From assembly GCA_963931865.1 (NCBI GenBank), contig OZ007517.1:9992038-10056037 (forward strand): a DNA stretch of 64,000 nt, in the 5' to 3' direction. The notes below the pieces were generated by a model, which saw nothing but the letters and a program-made list of their open reading frames with translations, had not been told where the DNA came from and searched no databases. The translations under genes were made by a program, and so were the position numbers. Source of the DNA: Axinella damicornis. Lineage: Eukaryota > Porifera > Demospongiae > Axinellida > Axinellidae. Positions 53,201-59,834 of this stretch are shown one piece after another. Within the stretch, counting starts at the first letter, position 1, and each line of letters starts with the position of its first letter.

Positions 53201-56200
53201 TTTGGGCTCTGTATGTTGATGGGTCGATACTGCAGAGACTGCAAGTGGCATTACAACTGGAAAGAGTTCCTGTCTCGAACATTCTACGGAATAGTCAGAT
53301 TTCTTTTATTTGTGTTTGCCATTGCCTTTGCTTCTGTCTTCACTTCCCAGTGTCCCTGTATTTCAAATGGTCAGTGGCAAGTTGGAGTGCTAGCAGTGTT
53401 CCTTGGGTGGATAAACGCGATCACGTTCATCAAGTTGGTGCCACAGCTTGGAAACTATGTCCTAATGTTCCTGAATGTCATCTACTCATTACTGAAGATG
53501 TTAATCCTGGGATTCCTCTTGGTCATGGCATTTGGATTGGCATTTTACATGCTCTTCCGAAACCCTTCTCAGATGGTATGCTTATGAATTAGCATCCCTA
53601 TTCCAAAACTTACTTCACTGTTTTTCTATTTTTCTTTCCAGGACACACCCTTTGCTACCCCTTTCCTTGCACTTGTAAAAACCATGACGATGCCACTTCC
53701 AAATTTTGACTTTGATGGAATGTTTCACTTGAGTGACGATGAAGATGAAATTCCATACCTCGGAGCCTCCTACTTGTTGTGGGTTATGTTTGCGGTGATC
53801 CTGGCGATTCCGTTTCTAAACTTGCTTGTAAGTTCCTGCAAATAATATTGAGTTGATCGAGCTCGTCTTTCCGGGTAGTGGTAAAACCAGGAACGAGGGA
53901 AACGGAACGGAAACGGAAATGGGAACGGGAACGGAAACGGAAACGGAAACGGAAACGGAAACGGAAATACATACTAGTAACGTTAGGTTACTCGTGCGCG
54001 CGCCACGCGAAGCGTACTGCGCGAAGTGTACTGAAGTGTACTGAAAGTGCATGCTGTAGCCAAAATAAAATTGTGCAACAACTCGAATTGGACCTGGTCA
54101 ACGGTGTTAAAACAGTCATCAAGATTTTGCATAGTCCTTGGCAAATTTATCCGCTGTCTTGCCAGAAAAAAAAACACATTGTTTTTTGGTGAACTGAACT
54201 GCTCGTTTTTGGACAGCTACACAATGTATCCGCAAAAACTTCCGTCATGCCCCGCAGTTTGTGGCAGCTCACGCTCTTTGTACCATGCATGCAGGATAGA
54301 GCAAATACATTTCGCATGGCGCGCACATGATAGTGCCAGGGCTATATGCAGTGCTGATGCATGCGCACGTGCATGCCCAGTACCTATAGCTACTTAGATT
54401 TATGTAGCCACTTCCTGCCTGACCAATATCCATGTCGTAAAGTTAATAGCTAGCTAGCTATGTCAGTATTCACTGAAAAACAAAGCATGTGAAACCAACA
54501 ACAACAACAACAACAACAACAATACAGCATATCGTGACACATCACACATGGCATACTAAACAAGAAAAGCCCAACAAAAAGCCAAAACTGAAAAGACCAG
54601 CAAAGCATAAAGTAGCTACGAAAAGTTTAGATCCGATTCATGTAGTTTGCTAAGTGCTCTGTGTGCACGGCAAGAGCTGAAGAGCTATCTGGGCTGGAAT
54701 GATCAGCATGTCAGCCGTAAAACTGGGGCATCGGGCTTGGATACAGGGGATGTTGCAGTGATAATACACGTTTCCGTACCGCACCTGGGCAGCAGAAGCC
54801 CCAGGACGAGTGAATTGTTGCCACTCCTGGTGCCGGACGCAGAGGTCCATTGGTGGTATGCAAGGCTTTGTATATTTCTGCCGACAACCACGACACACCC
54901 GGATGTTCCCGGTAATGAAGCATAAAGTATATGGGCTTCTATCGTGTGGATTGCTTGACACAAGAGCTGGAGGTGATGATGGCACAGCACTGACCAAAGG
55001 AGGGACATCAGGAAGAGACTTGGTGCCCCATCTGTGAGAAGGTCCCTGGCTAGCACTGATCACAGGTGGGACCATCTGTGAAAGAGAAGTGCTGGCCAAT
55101 GTGTGTGAAGACGGCTGAAGATTTGGGCTAGCACTGATCAGAGAAGGGGTTGAGCATGAAGGATCCGGAGTGGCTGTCTGTGAGGAAAAACTGGTGACTG
55201 AAGCATGCAAAGACCTGTGAGGTTCCAGCCAAGAAGTGGATGGTAGAGGGTCGGTCTCAGCAAGGCAAGAGTGTGCAGTCACTGCAGTAGCCAAAGGTTG
55301 TGTACGTATTCTCTTCGAGTGAGATTCGATTTGTGGGGTCTTTTTCCTTTTTCGTTTCTCTACACCACCCTTCCGTCCAGCACCCTTAGGCAGGCCTTCC
55401 CTAGAAATGGCAGTGAGGTTAGGACGGCATTTTGTCTGTACAAACCACTGCACAAATAGCTCTAGCTGTCTGTTGTGGTGAGCAGCGGCGACAACATGTG
55501 CACAGATACCAAATCCTCGAAACATTGGGCAGTTTCCATCACAGATATATTTGGCGGGCTGTTTATCATCAGTTGTGACAAAATGAGGTGACTGGCTGCT
55601 AGAGCTGGCAACCAGTCTAGCATGTGGGTTTGAGCTCCACGCAGCATTCAGAATATGGCCGGGTGAGGAGAGTAGCTTATGTGCCTTTTGCCATATTGCA
55701 TGCAGTGTGGGAAGGGCAACTGTTGTTATTCCAGTGGCCTCTGGAGTGACAGGGAGAATGGATCGATTGTGTGCAGGTTGTGTGGCGTCATTCTTTGTTA
55801 AGCTACACTCCATTACTTTCTTGATGTGGCGCTGTTGGCCTTCGTTGGTCATTTTTGTGAACCATTTTTCTTCACCTTGCTCAAAATGCTGAAATTCTTT
55901 ACAGAACCTCCATTCACCTCTCCTAAGAATGGCCATCTCTGCATTCTGGACATGTCTAGTGTGAATGTCGTGCAACTTCTCGATAAGCTGTGGAAGCTGT
56001 GATTCCTTCCATTCCGTTTCCGTTCCGTTTCCGTTTCCCTCGTTCCTGGTTTTACCACTACCCAGTCTTTCCTTGGGTCCTGCTTTATCTACGTACAACT
56101 AACATTAATTTGCAGACTAGTGTGGCTGTTGGTGACATTCAAGAACTTCAGCAGAATACTCTACTCAGGCAGCGTGAAGTTCATGTAAGTTTGGTTTGAT

Positions 56201-58296
56201 GCAGTCCTCTTGATTAGCCCACACCAGCTCTATAGATATGGTCCATTAAGGTTACGGGATACTCGTGCGCGCGCCGTGCGAATGTATTGGGAAATGTATA
56301 CTTAAGCTCGCTAACCAAAAATCTCTGGTACGAACAGCGTGAGCAACTTGATTCTGGCGGTGGAGGTGCGCTGTCACAAGGTGCAGGGCATGACGGAAGC
56401 TTTTTTCGATAGCATAATCCCTGGCAAATTTATCTGCTGTCTCGCTCGAGAAAAGCAGTAAATACGGCTTTTTGGTGAACTGAACTGCTCGTTTTTGCAT
56501 GGCTATACAGCGTATCAGTAAAAGCTTCCGTCATGCCCTGCACCTTGTGACAGCGCACCTCCACCTCTAGAATCAAGTTGCTGACGCTGTTCGTACCAGA
56601 GATTTTTGGTTAGCGAGCTTAAGTATACATTTCCCAATACATTTCACACGGCGCGCGCACGAGTATCCCGTAACCTTAAATAATTTGTTATCCCTCATTT
56701 GACACACACTAGCTGAGTTTGCATGTTAACAGTCCGGTTTTTCTGGTAAAATTTTGTTATGATCCCCATGCATGACAGTAGACAAATGACTGTCGATATT
56801 GTCACCAGATATCATGTGATTGTGCCCTATCCCCCTTGTCCCTTTCGTTTGATTCATAAATGAGACTTTACAATGTAGTGTGGCACATGGTTTTGAAATT
56901 CTGCTTGATGGCTTACACCTAATTGGTCTCTTGGCCAATTAGGCCTGAGAATCTAGTCTTCAATTCCCATCAGCTATGAATCCTCCATCAAGATTGTAAT
57001 TTGATCAAGCCATACTACAACTATTCCACACTTTTGTCAAAGTGGCTGTTTGTTTGACTGCTGAAAATGTACATTACCAAAGATTGGAACTATGTATGCA
57101 CAATAGTTGAGTGTGTGAGCTGGTAGCCCCTTCATTCCCCGAACAGCCCATCATTGTTACTAATCCTATTGTTAGTTGTGCAGTATGGCACTGTATATGG
57201 TCGTTGCTAAAAATGACCTTTAACGGCTTATGTTGAATGTAGCAACCTTTAGTCTATTGTGTAGTATTGCATTTTGTCTGCAGGTGGAATTGTTACTAAA
57301 CCTTGAGGAGCTGGTTCCACCGATTGTGGGTGTTCCTAATGCGATTTTACGAGATTCCAAGGCATACATAATCTTTGAGTGGTTGTGGGAAGTAACTAGC
57401 AGTGAAAGCAAAGTAGTAAGTTCATAATATAATCATAGCATCTGAAATAGCATGCACTTTAATTCTGTTTTTACACTTCTTAGCTAGGGCATAATGTTTA
57501 TGGAGATTTAGTGGCAAGTGAATTGCAATGACTTTCTCCATAAGAACAAAATAGGTTTACAACTGGTCATTAACATATCGTGAACTGCTGTTTCTAACTG
57601 TATTAATGCTGTGATTCTACATTATAGTCACATGCGACAAGACAGTTCTACTCCCATGCCTTCAATTTCTGAACCTGCTCGTGAACGGTTATATTTATGT
57701 TTGCACAGTAGTCTGTGCTGTATGGCTTATACAGTACCGAATCCGAGGGGTGCAGCCAAGCCATACCGCATGTGACTTGTATTATATCCTAAGGGCAGGG
57801 TGCACTCGCATTGCTAGGTAGCACTATAGCAATACTAGATGTGTCCTGTTGATGTGCGTCATTGCACTTCAAGACGGCGAACTCCACTGGTGAGTTTACA
57901 TCTCCCCAGGGCAGTGCTATAATAAAAATACAGTCCCTCCTTCCTAGCAGGTACTGTGTGAGATTTATGGTCATTGCAAACCTTAGCAACAGCTTGGCAA
58001 CAGGATATACTCTTGCTTATATTCACCTCCCTCTACTCACATTCACATAGGAACAAGCGCATCCTCTGGCCATGGAGCACAAAGTTGAACAGACACTTAG
58101 TGAAATTGACTGCCTGAAGAGCAAGCTTGAGAGCTTTGTCAATCAGGTGGCAGGCCAATACGAAGCACAAGAAATCATTGCCCAACAAACTTCAGAGAAG
58201 TTCGAGGCTATGAGAGGGCAGCTTGCCAATATTCAAAGACTACTTAGTAAACAGGTTCCTGCTGCTGCTCCTAATGTAGGCAGAAGGAGGCGCTAA
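32203..58296 (+). CDS. Giant ankyrin TRPA-like ion channel (spliced, 5' end not found)
   Basis: Twelve tandem exon-triplet units (a, b, c) followed by six-transmembrane channel exons. Unit phases repeat exactly: a enters 0, leaves 2; b 2-2; c leaves 0. All junctions agree from 32203 to the stop at 58294 except one base missing in unit 5. About 3,770 codons versus roughly 1,100 in TRPA1. Each unit holds about seven ankyrin repeats: TPLHIA and TPMHLAA in a; four in b; a degenerate one (AED..CTPVL.AA) plus NPVFKAL in c. The C-terminus has S1-S6, a pore loop, LLTSVAVGDIQELQQ as in TRPA-type TRP boxes, and a coiled coil. TRPA channels are cation channels opened by irritants, heat or force. AATAAA follows at 58309. 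Splitting into several genes is possible but no stop or promoter favours it. Confidence 0.72.
33331..34318 (+). CDS. Channel ankyrin unit 2
   Basis: Exons a 33331-33530, b 33616-34053, c 34150-34318. Exon a: FLIIDTVWGATLIKSTDNQK, LHITAREN, TPMHLAAENGH. Exon b: TPLHLACLRRS, TPFHLGCAGGS, TPLHIAVHSGH, TPLHYAAKEN. Close to unit 4. The b-c intron ends in a CA repeat (34110-34149) that abuts the acceptor. Confidence 0.8.
34110..34149 (+). repeat. CA microsatellite at splice acceptor
   Basis: A (CA)n tract of 40 bases whose final CAG serves as the acceptor of exon c of unit 2. Unit 4 has a shorter CACACACACACAG in the same place. Confidence 0.8.
34319..34661 (+). other. Intron between two-unit blocks
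   Basis: A non-coding interval between units 2 and 3. The equivalent interval between units 4 and 5 (36770-37143) is similar in sequence (ACTTTAATT...TTTCCAG), which marks a repeated block of about 2.45 kb. Confidence 0.6.
34662..35714 (+). CDS. Channel ankyrin unit 3
   Basis: Exons a 34662-34861, b 34953-35405, c 35537-35714. Exon b: TPLHTACLNGHVEVVRI, TPLHLACVGGNVDVVQLM, APIHTASQHKS, TALHHAAENN. From CVGG onward b, the b-c intron and the start of c are almost base-for-base identical to unit 1. Confidence 0.8.
35786..36769 (+). CDS. Channel ankyrin unit 4
   Basis: Exons a 35786-35985, b 36079-36516, c 36595-36769. Same motifs as unit 2 (LHITAREN, TPFHLGCAGGS, TPLHYAAKEN) with scattered substitutions. 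Confidence 0.8.
37144..38261 (+). CDS. Channel ankyrin unit 5, with one-base deletion
   Basis: Exons a 37144-37343, b 37431-37885, c 38084-38261. Exon b is 455 bases where unit 1 has 456 and phase requires 2 mod 3. The text ATGATAAATTCTTGCATGGA near 37861-37880 lacks a T compared with the expected ATAAATTTCTTGCA, shifting the last codons; exon c then reads correctly only in the ancestral phase (ANIHAEDCNLCTPVLLAA). Either an inactivating frameshift, a sequence error, or an unusual donor two bases away. Confidence 0.7.
38456..39523 (+). CDS. Channel ankyrin unit 6
   Basis: Exons a 38456-38655, b 38725-39156, c 39346-39523. Motifs NPLHVAAKQGN, RPLHLAAEEGH, IPLHLASLCGK, TPLHLACKSGD, SLIHVAVQNGH, TPVHVAARYN, then c with GADLFAEDCDSFTPVLAAA. 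Confidence 0.8.
39604..40665 (+). CDS. Channel ankyrin unit 7
   Basis: Exons a 39604-39803 (donor GTTAGT), b 39887-40324, c 40485-40665. Motifs TPLHAAARHRN, LPIHLAAEEGH, IPLHTACLNGH, TPLHLACEGRS, VPIHIAAQNGS, TTLHHAATAEH, then c with VTSLYAEDQDSHTPILMAAA. Confidence 0.8.
40743..42583 (+). CDS. Channel ankyrin unit 8
   Basis: Exons a 40743-40942, b 41882-42301, c 42394-42583. The a-b intron is enlarged by the dispersed repeat 41165-41619. Motifs TPLHVAARDGN, TPIHVATEHGQ, NALHLACQGGH, RPLHLACESNT, IPLQIAARKGN, NSLHIAACHN. Exon b is 18 bases shorter than usual. Confidence 0.78.
41165..41619. repeat. Dispersed repeat, copy 1 (pair of 49617-50080)
   Basis: About 450 bases, over 80% alike by eye with 49617-50080, from AGGCTATTCTAACCAATCAG to CAGGGATATAACCTATACAT. 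Contains an inverted motif GGATGTAAGACCCGTTACATCC ... GGGATGTAATGGGTCTTGTA (split here for brevity) and a GGTCAGTGCTTTCGTTC / CAAGCACCAACC pairing. Non-coding; unknown family. Confidence 0.75.
42668..45307 (+). CDS. Channel ankyrin unit 9 (one repeat short)
   Basis: Exons a 42668-42768, b 43581-44018, c 45133-45307. Exon a is 101 bases instead of about 200: FMINDLDWGEKL goes directly to RTPLHLAAEMG, so exactly one ankyrin repeat (99 bases) is lost without frame change. Exon b: IPLHLACRNGE, TPLHYACENNS, ASIHIAAKLGF, TPLHYAAENNH. Introns are large: 42985-43360 holds a CpG-rich block, and 44133-44805 a GA repeat and a SINE. Confidence 0.78.
42985..43360 (+). other. CpG-rich block with internal duplication inside unit 9 intron
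   Basis: Much richer in CG dinucleotides than neighbours (GAGCTCGGTCGACGTCGATC). An ATG at 43059 opens about 25 codons (MVAAQGEDKKLLKHSQLC...) up to a GTAAGC at 43134. A 38-base segment (GTCAGTGAACGACAGCGATC and on) recurs at 43314-43356. Could be an inserted element, an internal promoter with first exon, or a retrocopy. Not resolved. Confidence 0.35.
44133..44257 (+). repeat. GA microsatellite
   Basis: (GA)n with periodic GATAGACAGA interruptions, itself duplicated. Gives a false Ser/Leu frame on the minus strand. Confidence 0.85.
44285..44415 (+). repeat. Dispersed repeat (copy of 16170-16330)
   Basis: Shares GATGAATGGTAAGTTGTC, TTTTTGTATTAGCATATA and the GACTCTAGCGAGTC palindrome with the gene A copy. 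Confidence 0.6.
44585..44805 (-). mobile_element. tRNA-derived SINE (minus strand)
   Basis: On the minus strand 44805-44735 resembles a tRNA head: an A-box-like TGGTGGAGTGAGAG and a perfect B box GAGTTCGAATCCC (complement of 44738-44750), about 35 bases apart. The rest (44735-44585) is an unrelated body. It lacks a clean acceptor stem, so a SINE rather than a tRNA gene. Confidence 0.6.
45461..47607 (+). CDS. Channel ankyrin unit 10
   Basis: Exons a 45461-45666, b 46524-46961, c 47376-47607. Motifs TPLHIAVMQGN, TPMHLAAERGY, SPLHLACQHGH, TAMHLACMGGN, SPIHIAAKYGF, TPLHLAAKYD. Exon c is longer than in other units (232 bases) with an added N-terminal stretch (SHLQSAQAMNTPGDSD) before LHAVDDYGYTPVVLAAA; its acceptor is the least certain of the series. 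Confidence 0.75.
45667..46523 (+). other. Intron, no gene seen
   Basis: 857-base intron in unit 10. No recognisable element. Confidence 0.5.
47739..48660 (+). CDS. Channel ankyrin unit 11 (one repeat short, duplicated tail)
   Basis: Exons a 47739-47836, b 47904-48338, c 48420-48660. Exon a is 98 bases, again lacking one ankyrin repeat (FMISDEEWNEKL to TAMHVAAKTG). Exon b: TALHLACQEGH, TALHLACEGGK, APIHFAARYGY, TALHHAAIND. Exon c contains an internal duplication: YQQRFTDNPLFRALKPKE then YQQHFKDNPVFKALGSKE. Confidence 0.78.
48744..49471 (+). CDS. Channel ankyrin unit 12 (last, split b exon)
   Basis: Exons a 48744-48952, b1 49027-49170, b2 49352-49471. Motifs TPLHVAAKYGN, TPMHMAAEGGH, TPFHLACQNGH, TPLHLSCMKKG. 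Unlike other units, b is divided by an intron after the second repeat and there is no standard c exon; the series passes to TRPA-like terminal repeats. Confidence 0.75.
49617..50080. repeat. Dispersed repeat, copy 2 (pair of 41165-41619)
   Basis: Matches copy 1 over its length and is preceded by three tandem copies of a 20-base AGAATAGCCTAAGTAGCCTT unit (49565-49620), absent from copy 1. Confidence 0.75.
50185..50990 (+). CDS. Channel pre-membrane linker exons
   Basis: Exons 50185-50364 and 50773-50990. The first has the last ankyrin-like segment (KNQTPLDLAYQME, GANVGLKPVFEEPP, FLDWAIERKHR); the second continues RDIAMKIVESDYWKEALRS as in TRPA pre-S1 regions, then a Pro/His linker and TPLRKLIEEMP. 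The 50364 donor is GTCACT, a weak site; reading on instead gives a stop after SLVQ, a possible short ankyrin-only form. Confidence 0.65.
51191..51725. mobile_element. MITE with TACCGTACATCTGGAAATTT end
   Basis: Left ATACCGTACATCTGGAAATT..., right AAATTTCCAGATATACCA, about 535 bp apart, with TTGTAAAA / TTTTTACAA following inward. Resembles the TA-flanked type at 8648-8984. Confidence 0.5.
51783..51991 (+). CDS. Channel pre-S1 exon
   Basis: Phase 1 to 0. DVAEKVLDRCTEGKKC, FLEDFKPTPWR, then a charged stretch and HPLAIM. TRPA channels have the same MPDVAE..LDRC-type pre-S1 helix; Cys residues here correspond in region to the reactive-cysteine area of TRPA1, though individual equivalence cannot be claimed. 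Confidence 0.75.
52121..52172. repeat. Short hairpin in intron
   Basis: CTCAGTCCCAGATCC...CCTACCCACTC / GAGTGGGTAGG...CTGGGACTGAG, an imperfect palindrome reminiscent of the TAGCCTCG MITEs. Confidence 0.6.
52734..53056 (+). CDS. Channel S1 and glycosylated loop exons
   Basis: Exons 52734-52908 (donor TGATATCT|GTGAGT) and 53003-53056. VEHQRSELLNHDLVSTFLK precedes S1 (YVFHVLLYFFFLAFLTSYAL). The second exon adds an extracellular S1-S2 loop with three N-glycosylation sequons (NAT, NHS, NTT). The later GTAAGA donor at 52931 would run into a stop, which decides the donor. Confidence 0.72.
53121..53575 (+). CDS. Channel S2-S5 exon
   Basis: Phase 1 to 0, 151 codons. S2 (FFSTYLLATFTIVFALIRLL), a cytosolic turn with WKEFLSR, S3 (IVRFLLFVFAIAFASV), S4 (WQVGVLAVFLGWINAITFIK), the S4-S5 linker LGNYVLMFLNVIYSLLKML and S5 (ILGFLLVMAFGLAFYMLF). 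W..N....K...GNY..MF is typical of TRPA S4-S5. S4 lacks regular arginines, as in TRP channels. Confidence 0.82.
53642..53827 (+). CDS. Channel pore and S6 exon
   Basis: Phase 0-0. Pore helix ATPFLALVKTMTMPLPNFDF, an acidic outer loop LSDDEDEIPYLGAS, and S6 (YLLWVMFAVILAIPFLNLL). The acidic cluster may concentrate cations at the outer mouth. The next intron is the site of the MULE insertion. Confidence 0.8.
53985..54340. mobile_element. Diverged foldback nested in the Mutator-like element
   Basis: GGTTACTCGTGCGCGCGCC at the left and a degenerate complement at the right. The centre shares TTTTTGGTGAACTGAACTGC and AAACTTCCGTCATGCCC-type text with 56250-56675, so it is a second, older copy of that family. 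Confidence 0.65.
54497..54523 (+). repeat. CAA microsatellite
   Basis: (CAA)n tract of about 27 bases. Confidence 0.8.
54650..55949 (-). CDS. SWIM zinc-finger transposon protein (partial)
   Basis: A minus-strand frame open up to 56098; the part upstream of about 55949 is the element's terminal repeat and likely not translated, with in-frame Met codons (EMAILRRGEW) near 55935. It has the SWIM pattern YICDGNCPMFRGFGICAHVV (C-x3-C-x8-C-x-H) around residue 186 of the open frame, then a basic and Ser/Pro-rich stretch, then a C-terminal block (VCRGCRQKYTK, GNVYYHCNIPCIQARCPSF). SWIM fingers follow the DDE domain in Mutator transposases; that domain is absent. Probably a domesticated or truncated transposon product. 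Confidence 0.65.
56116..56184 (+). CDS. Channel TRP-box-like exon
   Basis: Phase 0-0, 23 codons: TSVAVGDIQELQQNTLLRQR and EVH. Joins S6 (NLL|TSVAVGDI) to give the LL.GLAV.DI..VQ pattern of TRPA C-terminal helices, which couples gating to the ankyrin domain. Confidence 0.8.
56250..56675. mobile_element. 426-bp foldback element with TTAA flanks
   Basis: Ends GGTTACGGGATACTCGTGCG and its complement; arms of about 170 bases (TTGGGAAATGTATACTTAAG, CTTCCGTCATGCCCTGCACC). Flanked by TTAA on both sides (56246-56249 and 56676-56679), the target of piggyBac- and Kolobok-type elements. No coding capacity. Confidence 0.8.
56676..57283 (+). other. Intron, no gene seen
   Basis: AT-rich intron between the TRP-box exon and the next channel exon. 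Short minus-strand frames lack support. Confidence 0.5.
57284..57415 (+). CDS. Channel C-terminal exon
   Basis: Phase 0-0, 44 codons; acceptor TTTGTCTGCAG and donor GTAAGT. VELLLNLEELVPP follows REVH as in TRPA channels (QV.LH..LE), then a hydrophobic helix with YIIFEWLWEV. Cytosolic. Confidence 0.72.
57416..58050 (+). other. Last intron of the channel gene
   Basis: 635 bases without recognised features. Confidence 0.5.
58051..58296 (+). CDS. Channel terminal exon, coiled coil
   Basis: Phase 0 to stop TAA (58294-58296), 81 residues. Heptad pattern (VEQTLSEIDCLKSKLESFVN, FEAMRGQLANIQRLLSKQ) consistent with the tetrameric C-terminal coiled coil of TRPA channels; basic end GRRRR. Confidence 0.78.
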   Translation, partial: EQAHPLAMEHKVEQTLSEIDCLKSKLESFVNQVAGQYEAQEIIAQQTSEKFEAMRGQLANIQRLLSKQVPAAAPNVGRRRR

Positions 58297-58308
58297 GTTT
58301 CCTTTTAG

Positions 58309-58314
58309 AATAAA
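58309..58314 (+). terminator. Poly(A) signal of the channel gene
   Basis: AATAAA 13 bases after the stop codon. Confidence 0.65.
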
Positions 58315-58439
58315 TACTGGAACTTAGTTGTAGAATTGCAATCTTACATAGCTACTAGTGAGAATTAGATCCAAGCTAGCCGCACATTATGCACAATACT
58401 TACAACATTGCTGTTACCTCATATTGTTACATTATTGGT

Positions 58440-58905
58440 AGATGTTACTTGTTTACTTCCCTGTAACTGGACTGGGTCAAATTAAACCTTCCTGACACCA
58501 GAAAATGTCACAGGAGTTTTCATTCCACTAGGTAATGGGTGATATTATACCATATGTGCACCTGAAATGAGCAATATCTGTCTTGCTTGTTTTGTGTGTG
58601 TGTTGGTGTGTGTCTGTGGTTTATGTGTAATACATGCTTCTGCATGTGTGCCCATCTGTCTGGCCATGATTCTGTGGCACCAGCTTCAAGCAAAGAATGA
58701 CAATATCATAGCGAGTAGTTAGCTACAAGCCTGACACCTCAACAGGTAGGCAGCGGGCAACATTACTGCCTGCATGACTTGCATCAATCTAGCGTTCAAG
58801 TCCTGCACTCAATAACAATCTGAAACTGAACTGTGTTTTAGTTCCCCATCAATTTTCTCTGTATCTAGCAATTTTATTACAGGAGTAGTTGATTCCACTG
58901 ATAAA
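58440..58905 (+). pseudogene. Decayed linker exons of the Death array
   Basis: CTTCCCTGTAACTGGACTGG...AACCTTCCTGACACCAGAAA...ACAGGAGTTTTCATTCCACT AGGTAA (58460-58537) is a decayed version of 8035-8091 and 14029-14085. A second remnant with TCTCTGTATCTAGCAATTTT, ATTACAGGAG and GATTCCACT lies near 58855-58900. CCTGACACCTCAACAGG between them matches 7332. They show that the gene A array once extended or was copied here. Confidence 0.7.
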
Positions 58906-59057
58906 AATGTGTGCATGCAACGAGAGGCTAGAGGCTAGGTTAGTTTATTGCTTCTGTTTGTATGCATGTCTGCGTCCATCAATCTGTCTGCTAGTGCAAC
59001 AAATTGACAAGAGAATAATGTTATGACATTGTCATCTCTGGAATACAGAAATAATTC

Positions 59058-59102
59058 ACTCTGCCAAATCTGCCAAGTTGGTTCACCAAACCTCCTCAGG
59101 TT
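59058..59102 (-). pseudogene. Inverted relic of a Death-domain exon
   Basis: The complement of CTGCCAAATCTGCCAAGTTG GTTCACCAAACCTCCTCAGG matches the PTWQSLAES region of the Death exons (GGTTTGGTGAGCCAACTTGG). About 42 bases, opposite in orientation to everything else in the array. Confidence 0.7.
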
Positions 59103-59492
59103 TCAGTCCCAGAGTAGTAGGCCTACCAATACTCTACCAGGAGCTCATGTATATAGAACCCAGAGTGCAATATTCGAAACCTGAAAACAGAGCATAATAG
59201 TCATCGATCAAGTACGGTCATTTTAGTAATCTGAAGGGAGCAAAAGCCTGCGAACACACCCCACTTTAATCTCAACAATCATGTGGTACTAATAATTTTA
59301 GTAATGCACAGCCACAGAAGTCCTTTATAGTGAGGTCCACCAGGCACTTGAGATGAGAGTCTTCATGCATTGGCATTAATTGCTTTTCAAGTAACAGTTC
59401 TGTTGCAGTAAATCGGCAGTACCTTTCTATAATAATACCCTGTTCCACATGAAAATGCATTGAGTTTCTGTGGTTTAGTACAAGCTATGAAT

Positions 59493-59547
59493 TAGCCTCG
59501 TTCCCAGGCCGCATTGGAGGAGAGAACACGGCCTGGGAACGAGGCTA
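59493..59547. mobile_element. 55-bp TAGCCTCG MITE with exact 9-bp target duplication
   Basis: TAGCCTCGTTCCCAGGCCG and complement around a 17-base centre. gctatgaat flanks it at 59484-59492 and 59548-59556. The shortest and apparently youngest family member here. Confidence 0.85.
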
Positions 59548-59704
59548 GCTATGAATCAGTCAGGCTGACAGTTCCAGATCTGTTACAGTATGCGTTTTTA
59601 TGTTGGAGAGCACACTCATTTATAGGTATAGACCTCCTGTGTACCCATCCTCATTGGAGAAATAAATTCGAAAAGCAGCAGCAAGAAATGCAGTTTTTGA
59701 GCTA

Positions 59705-59751
59705 GGGGATTCCCCACGTGCTGAGCTCACGGCAAGTCCCTGGGGTTTCCC
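59705..59751 (+). promoter_or_regulatory. Two NF-kB-type sites upstream of the 59835 gene
   Basis: GGGGATTCCCC at 59705-59715 and GGGGTTTCCC at 59742-59751 fit the kB consensus GGGRNNYYCC. They are 120 and 84 bases before the ATG and just upstream of TATATA at 59783. Confidence 0.5.
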
Positions 59752-59782
59752 GGTTGTTACTGCATAGTCATGATAGCTGTCG

Positions 59783-59788
59783 TATATA
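59783..59788 (+). promoter_or_regulatory. TATA-like box
   Basis: TATATA 47 bases before the ATG at 59835. Confidence 0.35.
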
Positions 59789-59834
59789 GTTGGACGCAGG
59801 GTAGGGTGTTTAATTTATCCTGATAACTCACGCT

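Larger units (their letters stand above)
53864..56072 (-). mobile_element. Mutator-like element with SWIM protein, 9-bp target duplication
   Basis: Element 53873-56063. Ends GGGTAGTGGTAAAACCAGGA and the exact complement, continuing into GAACGAGGGAAACGGAACGG and a (GGAAAC)n array on the left. Flanks cgtctttcc (53864-53872) and agtctttcc (56064-56072) match at 8 of 9. It carries one long minus-strand frame encoding a SWIM-type protein but no DDE transposase core, so it is non-autonomous or truncated. Inserted in the channel intron between S6 and the TRP-box exon. Contains a nested foldback (53985-54340). Confidence 0.85.
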
